Shown here piece by piece: positions 7,258 to 12,105 of a stretch of DNA of 12,105 nucleotides (its first letter is position 1; every line of letters starts with the position of its first letter). The translations under genes were made by a program, and so were the position numbers. Where the stretch lies: positions 1 through 12,105 of the forward strand of contig JAITDF010000498.1 of assembly GCA_031282705.1 (NCBI GenBank), written 5' to 3'. The notes under the pieces are model-generated. The model saw only the letters and a list, made by a program, of their open reading frames with translations, ran no database searches and was not told the origin of the DNA. The stretch comes from Opitutaceae bacterium. GTDB lineage: Bacteria; Verrucomicrobiota; Verrucomicrobiia; Opitutales; Opitutaceae.

Positions 7258-7551
7258 GATGAGGCTTTTGACGCTTGTTCCGATTAGATGAACAGTCAAG
7301 GGATTTTTTGTTTTTTCAATTTTTAAGACATAATTAACTCATTATCATTTTATTATAAATCAATGGGATTCGGAAAAAGAAAAAACCGGCCAAAATAATT
7401 GACCCGACCGGAAAAGTGTTCATACAGCCGATACATGTTCACCGTGGCAGGCGGCGGCCGTTCCTCCCGCCTATCCCGATTTGCACCTCGCCCGTGGCAT
7501 GGCGCCGCACCGCTCCACCGGGCGATCCCTCTGACACCGCATGAAAGACGC
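7258..7551. promoter_or_regulatory. AT-rich divergent promoter region
   Basis: This 294-bp region separates the IclR gene from the esterase gene transcribed the other way. It is very AT-rich at 7300-7400, in contrast to the coding regions. On the minus strand a perfect TATAAT lies at 7352-7357, a candidate -10 element for the regulator, but no good -35 sits 17 bp upstream. A weak dyad ataat/attat is at 7330-7345. The sequence tgttca occurs on the plus strand near 7418 and 7436 and inverted near 7289. Any of these could be an IclR operator. The role is inferred from position. Confidence 0.4.
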
Positions 7552-8805
7552 ATGAAAACCCAACTCCTCGACCTTATCCTTCGCCTCCGGAGGCAATTCA
7601 ACTCCCTGTCGCCAAGGGGCTTGAATCGCCCCTCCCACCGCTGCCGCCTGCCGCCCGCCGGCATGATGCTCGCGGCCCTCTGCCCCGCCGCCGCCCTCTG
7701 CTCCATCGCCGCGGAGCAGGCCGCCGCCGGGGCGTCCGCCGTGGCGGTGTCCCCGCAAGACCCGCGGATCAAATACTCGGGCTGCGTCAGGCTGGAATTT
7801 GTCTCCCCGTCCGACGGCGCGCCTGCCTCGGCCGCCCGTTTTGACCGCATCCTGGACATCCCCGGCAAGGGCTACCGTTGGGACAACCCCGGCGCCCGCA
7901 TCCGCTTCCGCACGGACGCCGCCGTGCTGGAGGCGCTGCTCCACTACAGCGAACTCCACATTTCCACCACCGGCCGCAACGGCACGGGCCTTTACACCAT
8001 CGACGGCATCTCCAAACCGGAATGGCGCTTCCAGACCGGCACCCGGCAAATCCGGCGCGAACCCGGGCGGGTGACCGTCGTGCTCGCGGACGGCGAACCG
8101 CGCGGCTTCCGCGAATATGAGTTGATTCTGCCCTACGGGGACTCGGTGGACTTCCTCGGCCTCCGCGTGAACCCCGAGGCGCGCTTCGAGCCACCCGCGC
8201 CCAAACCCTCCGTCCGCTGCCTCGCCTATGGCGATTCCGTCACGCACGGCTTCTCCGCAAGCGACATCTCGAAAACCTACCCCTTCCTGCTCGGCGCGCG
8301 CAAAAACTGGGAAATCGTCAACCTCGGCCTCGGCGGCCGCGCCTCCAACCCGGGCGACGGAAAAATCTTTGCCCGCCTGGAGCCGGCCCTCATCACCATC
8401 CTGATGGGCGTGAACGACTGGCAGGGCGGCGTCCCCCCCGAACGCTACCGCGCCAACATGCGGGGCCTGCTCGCAAACGCCCGCGCCGGCCTGCCGCAAG
8501 TCCCCATCTATCTGATCACGCCCTTGTGGGTGGCCCCCTCATGGCTCCCTCACGCCCCGCCCCTGGACGGCTACCGGCAGGTCCTCCGCGACCTCGTCGC
8601 CGAACTGCGCGACCCCGACCTGCACCTCATCGAAGGCCCGGAACTCATCGACCACGACCCGCGCTATTTCGACCCCGCCGCCGCCGTCCACCCGAACGAC
8701 GAAGGCTTTGCCATGATGGCCGGCCGCCTCGCCCGCCTGCTGAAAGACGTGGCGCCGCCCCTTGGAGGAACGCCCCCCGTGCAGGGGATTGCCCCCATTT
8801 ACTAA
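7552..8805 (+). CDS. SGNH/GDSL hydrolase, CE2-like acetylesterase candidate
   Basis: Predicted secreted or periplasmic carbohydrate esterase, 417 aa from the ATG at 7552. A TTG at 7399 would add 51 residues that look non-coding in character. A hydrophobic stretch MMLAALCPAAALCSIAAEQA (38-57) could be a signal peptide core; its 37-residue lead is long, so the true start could be the ATG at 7663. Residues about 75-210 look like a beta-sandwich (VRLEFVSP to DSVDFLGLRV). The SGNH domain follows: block I YGDSVTHG with S229, block II NLGLGGRAS (257-265), block III MGVND with N288, and the block V His H380 in VHPNDEGF. The usual Asp three residues before the His is absent (AAVH); D374 is six residues before it. 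Sandwich plus SGNH resembles CE2 acetylesterases, where some members use a Ser-His dyad. It probably deacylates a polysaccharide. Its TAA stop lies in the tip of the following repeat element, so the last residues may be altered. Confidence 0.82.
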   Translation: MKTQLLDLILRLRRQFNSLSPRGLNRPSHRCRLPPAGMMLAALCPAAALCSIAAEQAAAGASAVAVSPQDPRIKYSGCVRLEFVSPSDGAPASAARFDRILDIPGKGYRWDNPGARIRFRTDAAVLEALLHYSELHISTTGRNGTGLYTIDGISKPEWRFQTGTRQIRREPGRVTVVLADGEPRGFREYELILPYGDSVDFLGLRVNPEARFEPPAPKPSVRCLAYGDSVTHGFSASDISKTYPFLLGARKNWEIVNLGLGGRASNPGDGKIFARLEPALITILMGVNDWQGGVPPERYRANMRGLLANARAGLPQVPIYLITPLWVAPSWLPHAPPLDGYRQVLRDLVAELRDPDLHLIEGPELIDHDPRYFDPAAAVHPNDEGFAMMAGRLARLLKDVAPPLGGTPPVQGIAPIY

Positions 8806-9072
8806 CTGATGTTACGCGGAAGCGGAGACAGCGCTTGACCTTTTCAGCCCCGGAGGGGCGGCAGCATTTAGCCGTGGGTGACGAGCGCAGCGAGGAACCC
8901 ACGGAAAACGTTGATAAATACCCAAGCCCCGAAGGGGCGGCAGCGCGCGCCGTTCGCCTCATCGCATTTCCCCCGCCCTTCCCTTGCTGCCGCCCCTTCG
9001 GGGCTGAAACACCGCGCTCCTCCGGGGCCGAAAAGATCAAGCGCTGTCTCCGTTTCCGCGTAACATCAGTCA
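8803..9072. mobile_element. MITE-like element with 50-bp terminal inverted repeats
   Basis: Positions 8805-8854 and 9021-9070 are inverted copies matching at 47 of 50 bases, starting actgatgttacgcgga and including gagacagcgcttga. The interior is about 166 bp and non-coding. It holds more palindromes: agccccgaaggggcggcagc (8925-8944) is exactly inverted at 8986-9005, a near-copy is at 8846-8865, and ccgtgggt (8872-8879) pairs with acccacgg (8897-8904). No transposase is present, so it is non-autonomous. The left tip supplies the stop codon of the esterase gene, and autotransporter sequence begins immediately after the right tip. No clean target-site duplication is seen; the right side reads cagtcagtta where the left reads taactg. 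The tip is repeated at 131-144. Confidence 0.8.
8925..9005. repeat. Inner perfect 20-bp inverted repeat of the element
   Basis: agccccgaaggggcggcagc at 8925-8944 and its exact reverse complement at 8986-9005 enclose 41 bp. Each arm itself contains the palindrome ccccgaagggg. With the 50-bp outer repeats, this would let the whole element fold into a long nested hairpin. Confidence 0.8.
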
Positions 9073-11488
9073 GTTATCCAGGTCGGCAGCAGCGGCGCCG
9101 GCTCGCTGACCATCTCCGGCAGCGGCGCCGTGCGCACGCTGACGGACGGCCTCACGGCCGGCGCCAACGGCGGCTCCGGCGTCATCGCGCTCCGCAACGA
9201 CGTCGTGCTCGGCCTCGCCAAAAATCTCTACATCGGCAGCGGCGGCGTGGTCACGGTCGGCGGCAGCGGCTGGTGGCAGGCGGCTTCCCTTGCGTTTTCC
9301 AGCAGCAGCACGCTCGAAATCACCGAGAGCGGCAGCGTGCGCGCCGGCGGCAACATGGGCTGCGTCATCCGCATCGACGGCAACGGCCTTTGGGAGCACG
9401 TTGGCGGGCTGCATGTGGGCTGCCCCGGCGCCGGCTCGCTCGACATCGGCGGCAACGGGCGCTTCCTCGGCGGAGAGGTGTGGCTCGGGCATTGCGCCGG
9501 CGACACCGGGCTGCTCACCGTCGGCGGCGCGGGACGGCTCGACGGCAACCGGGGATTTCGGCGTCGGACTCGACGGCGGCGGCACGCTCGCCATCGCGGA
9601 CAGCGGCAGCGTGACGGTCGGCGGCGTGTATTTCCAAAACGCCGCCTCCACGCTCGCCCTCGCCCTCGGCGGCACCGGCGTGCGCCTCGTCGTCGGCAGC
9701 GGCTCGCTCGGCGGCACGCTCGCGCTCGCCGGCTTCGCCACCGGCACTGGCGGCGGCGCGGGCGGGCCGGACTTCGTGGCCGGCGGCGCGTTCAAGAGCG
9801 CCGGCGCGACAACCTACGACGCCAGCCTCGGCCTTGCCTGGCACACCGGCGGCACGGCGGCGCACGGCACCTTCACGCTCGGCTCGGGCGAGGCGTTCGA
9901 GCTCGACATCCCGCGGGCCGACACCGCCGCCAACGCCGCGCAAGGCTGGAACGGCGCGATGCTGACCAAGGCCGGCGCGGGCGCGCTGACGATTTCCGCT
10001 TCGCTGGCCCACACCGGCGCCACCATCGTGACCGGCGGCACGCTCGCGCTCACCGGCGCGGGCGCGGTGTCCGGACCGGTCGTCAACCACGCCGCGCTCG
10101 TCCACTCCGCCGCCGCCGGCCCGGCCCGCGTCGTCATCGGCGGCGCGCTCGACAACCGCGCCGGCGCGTCCGACGAACTCGACGTCCTCGTCGCCGGCGA
10201 CGTGACCAACGCCGGACGCCTCGCCATCGCCAGCGGCACCTTCCTCGCGCGGCTGGCCAACAGCGGCACCGTCGCCGGCTCGCCCGCCGACCCGGAGAAT
10301 TTCGCGCTCCCGATCGTGACCGTCGCCGTCGGCGACGCCACCTTCACCACGCCCGACCGCATCGTCGATGGCCTCTCGGTTTACAGCCTCGCGCGCGGCA
10401 ACGGCGGCGCGTTGCTCGCCGACCCCCATGCGTGGTATCTCGCCTACGCCGGCCAAAACCGCACCGCCGGCGTGATCCTCGGCACCGCCGCCATCCTCGG
10501 CGCCGACTGGCACTACAGCCTCGACTCCCTCCACCAGCGCATGGGCGACCTCCGCGCCGCCTCGCACGCCGCCTCGCACGCCGGTTCGAGCGGCGGTTCG
10601 AGTGGCACGGGCGACTCGCCCGTGTCCGGCAACGTCTGGCTCCGCACCAACGCCTACCGCCTCAACGCCGTCGCCTCGCTCGCCGGCGCCCCCTTCCGCC
10701 AGACCGCCTTCCCCGTCACCGCCGGCCTCGACCGCGTCCTCTCCCGCCCCGGCGCCGATGCGACGCTCTACGCCGGCGGCTTCATCCAGATGGGCCGCGC
10801 CGTCCGCGATTACGAGCGCCTCGGCAACTCCGACACCGGCGGCGCCTCCCTCGGCCTCTACGCGACGGCCATCCACGCCGCCGGCTGGCATGCCGGCGCC
10901 ACGCTCAAGCTCGACCGCTACAAACACACCCTCGACGTCCTCGACCCCGCCGACCCCGCGCCCGTGACCGCGCGCTACGCCAGCCGCGCCGCCGGCCTCT
11001 CCGTGGAACTCGGCCGGCGCATCACCCTCACCCCGACCGCAAGCCGTGGAACAGGAAGCGCGAGCGGAGGCTTTGGAATCAAAAACCTCTGGCTGGAACC
11101 CGGCGTGCAAACCGCCGTCGCGTTTCTGGGCTCCGCCGGCTGCGCGACCGGCGCCGCCGGCTATGCGACCGGCTCCGCCATCGCCGTCCGCCTCGACCGC
11201 GCCACCGCCTGGCAGACCCGCGCCCAACTCCGCGCCGGCGCGACCTTCGCGCGCTGGACGCCCTGCATCAAATTCGCCGAAGTCCGCGGCGACACGCGCG
11301 GCGGCGCGCTCCACGCCGATGGCCGCTCCTGCACGCCCGATTTCGACGGCTGGCGCTTCGAGACCGGCTTTGGCGCGAGCTGCCTGATCGACGCCCTGAG
11401 CCAGTTTTATTTCGACTACGAATACAACAAGTCCCCCGTCTGCGGGCGCCCCTGGTCCCTGACCCTCGGCTACCGCCGCCTCTGGTAA
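9064..11488 (+). pseudogene. Autotransporter beta-barrel gene, 5'-truncated and frameshifted
   Basis: Remnant of an outer-membrane autotransporter (type V secretion). The frame opens at 9064, right after a TAA inside the element's right repeat, with no start codon or signal peptide. It begins mid-passenger (VIQVGSSGAGSLTISGSG). At 9541-9550 an extra C breaks the frame: DGN in the first frame should continue as GDFGVGLDGGG, which appears only in the next frame from 9551. About 808 residues remain: Gly/Ala/Ser/Thr-rich beta-helix repeats, an autotransporter-associated beta-strand repeat at about 9962-10063 (AGAGALTISASLAHTGATIV), a linker with HAAS and GSS tandem units (about 10555-10625), and a barrel at about 10631-11485 (NVWLRTNAYRLN to SLTLGYRRLW). 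The C-terminal aromatic residue suits BAM recognition. It could be silent, or the frameshift could be a sequencing error in a very GC-rich run. The truncation by the element is independent of that. Confidence 0.82.
10555..10625 (+). repeat. Low-complexity tandem linker before the barrel
   Basis: The 12-bp unit gcctcgcacgcc occurs twice in a row, followed by two gcggttcgag/ccggttcgag-type units, encoding HAASHAASHAGSSGGSSG. It sits between the passenger and the barrel and is a likely site of length change by slippage. Confidence 0.6.
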
Positions 11489-11690
11489 CCCCGCCAATCA
11501 GGCAAGCGGGACGTTCGCCTGATTGGGAAGTAGGGCAAGCGTCCCGCTTGCCTGACGGGAGCAGGATGCTCCCGCCACTTTCGGACGGCGTGCAAAGCGC
11601 GCCGTCAGGCAAGCGGGACGCTCGCCCTGCTTCGGCTCTCCGCGCCTCCGCGCGAGACATGATTTTTCAAACTGCCCGCAAGTAGTTTTT
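11489..11690. repeat. Intergenic cluster of palindromic repeats
   Basis: This 202-bp gap lies between the autotransporter remnant and the transposase remnant. The 15-mer caggcaagcgggacg occurs at 11499-11513 and 11606-11620, and inverted at 11540-11554. A 10-bp stem ccaatcaggc/gcctgattgg spans 11494-11526, 5 bp after the autotransporter stop, and a short stem cgggagca-gga-tgctcccg spans 11556-11574. None is followed by a T-run. Sequence from about 11655 to 11690 is AT-richer and may hold the left end of the IS. Confidence 0.65.
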
Positions 11691-12032
11691 ATGAACATGG
11701 AAAGACAAGCATATAACAGTGATTTGGAAAACGGTGAATGGGAACTGATCAAACAGCACCTGAAACAGGGGCGCACGACCCGGAAGGGGCGACCGGCAAA
11801 AATTCCCCGCAGGGGAATAGTTAATGCCGTGCCTTATCGGATGCGCACGGGATGCCAGTGGCGGAATTTACCGCATGACATGCCCGATCGGGAAGTTGTT
11901 TACAAGACCTGCAGGAGCTGGATCAATGCCGGGATATGGGAGGGCTTGCATGATGCCATCCAGAGTAAAGTGAGAAAAAAAAGACAGGGAACCAGAGCCG
12001 AGCGCCTTAATAATTGACTCGCAGTCGGCAGA
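11691..12032 (+). pseudogene. IS5-family transposase, truncated and frameshifted
   Basis: The ATG at 11691 opens a 108-aa frame that matches the N-terminal domain of IS5-family transposases of the type with a DUF4096-like N-terminus: W17, GRP (33-35), NAVPYRMRTGCQWRNLP (45-61), W77 and a basic tail. The frame stops at 12015-12017. In the +1 frame the text continues as EPSALIIDSQS, the family's first catalytic Asp motif, with the Asp codon at 12016-12018. The frames separate at a run of eight A (11975-11982); one A fewer would join them as KVRKKDREPEPSALIIDSQS. This may be a programmed slippage site, as two-ORF members of IS5 use frameshifting, or a mutation. After about 12027 the IS similarity stops and a palindromic repeat begins, so the other two catalytic residues and the right end are missing. 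No mobilisation function is expected from this copy. Confidence 0.82.
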
Positions 12033-12041
12033 TTTTGGTAG

Positions 12042-12062
12042 GGCGGTCTCGCCGAGACCGCC
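12042..12062. repeat. Palindromic repeat ggcggtctcg-c-cgagaccgcc, first copy
   Basis: A 21-bp near-perfect palindrome with 10-bp arms and a single central base. The preceding sequence (12033-12041, ttttggtag) also occurs inverted at 110-120 with the same palindrome arm, so the unit is larger than the palindrome. It directly abuts the transposase fragment. Confidence 0.75.
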
Positions 12063-12085
12063 GTCGTTTGTCTCGTGGTGCTCGC

Positions 12086-12105
12086 GGCGGTCTCGGCGAG
12101 ACCGC
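12086..12105. repeat. Palindromic repeat, second copy, cut by window edge
   Basis: ggcggtctcg then gcgagaccgc repeats the palindrome at 12042 after 23 bp, with G instead of C as the central base, meaning the copy is in the opposite orientation. It continues beyond the window. Confidence 0.7.

Noticed and set aside
7399..7551. N-terminal extension of the esterase from a TTG
   Set aside because: The 51 extra residues have no signal-peptide or domain features and overlap the AT-rich promoter region.
7471..8499. 342-aa minus-strand ORF opposite the esterase
   Set aside because: No domain and low-complexity composition; it is antisense to SGNH blocks I to III.
8906..9063. Small ORFs inside the MITE-like element
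   Set aside because: They are short, consist of repeat arms, and show no start context or protein similarity.
9515..11497. 660-aa minus-strand ORF opposite the autotransporter
   Set aside because: Composition is almost only Gly, Ala, Arg, Glu and Asp with no motif. The plus strand encodes clear passenger repeats and a beta-barrel.
9550..11685. Continuation of the first autotransporter frame beyond 9550
   Set aside because: The translation turns Arg-rich and loses all repeat character at the extra C, while the next frame continues the protein.

Overview
The window looks like a high-GC, diderm, polysaccharide-degrading bacterium, most plausibly a Verrucomicrobiota member of the Opitutaceae type. 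This is inferred from gene content and architecture: an AraA-like isomerase, a GPH sugar symporter, an IclR regulator, an autotransporter with beta-strand passenger repeats, and many palindromic intergenic repeats. No search was run and no rRNA is present, so the assignment is tentative.

Layout. Positions 1-152 are intergenic and hold mobile-element-like debris. A minus-strand block reads right to left: an IclR regulator (7257-6481), a GPH-family sugar:cation symporter (6204-4750), a large uncharacterised protein that may be glycoside-hydrolase-like (4175-1734), and an L-fucose/L-arabinose-isomerase-like enzyme (1670-153). A plus-strand SGNH/GDSL esterase (7552-8805) diverges from the regulator across an AT-rich region of about 250 bp. 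Its stop codon lies in the tip of a 266-270 bp MITE-like element with 50-bp terminal inverted repeats (8803-9072). Directly behind that element is the 3' part of an autotransporter gene. It has lost its 5' end and carries a one-base frameshift at 9550, but keeps an intact-looking C-terminal beta-barrel ending at 11488. Repeat hairpins follow (11494-11620), then a truncated IS5-type transposase (11691 to about 12027), which runs into palindromic repeats at the window edge.

How the genes may work together (inference). The esterase, probably exported, would remove ester groups from a plant-type polysaccharide. The symporter would import the released oligosaccharide or glycoside. The 813-aa protein may act on the glycoside, and the isomerase would convert the freed aldose to a ketose. 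The IclR protein would control the cluster in response to a sugar or a breakdown product. The substrate cannot be fixed from the sequence; a hemicellulose or pectin side-chain pentose or deoxyhexose is the best guess.

The strongest non-genic signals are three: the hairpin modules with shared borders in the 574-bp gap at 4176-4749, the MITE-like element whose tip recurs 8 bp after the isomerase gene, and the inverted copies of one repeat at the two ends of the window. No rRNA, tRNA, CRISPR array, prophage or defence system was recognised.
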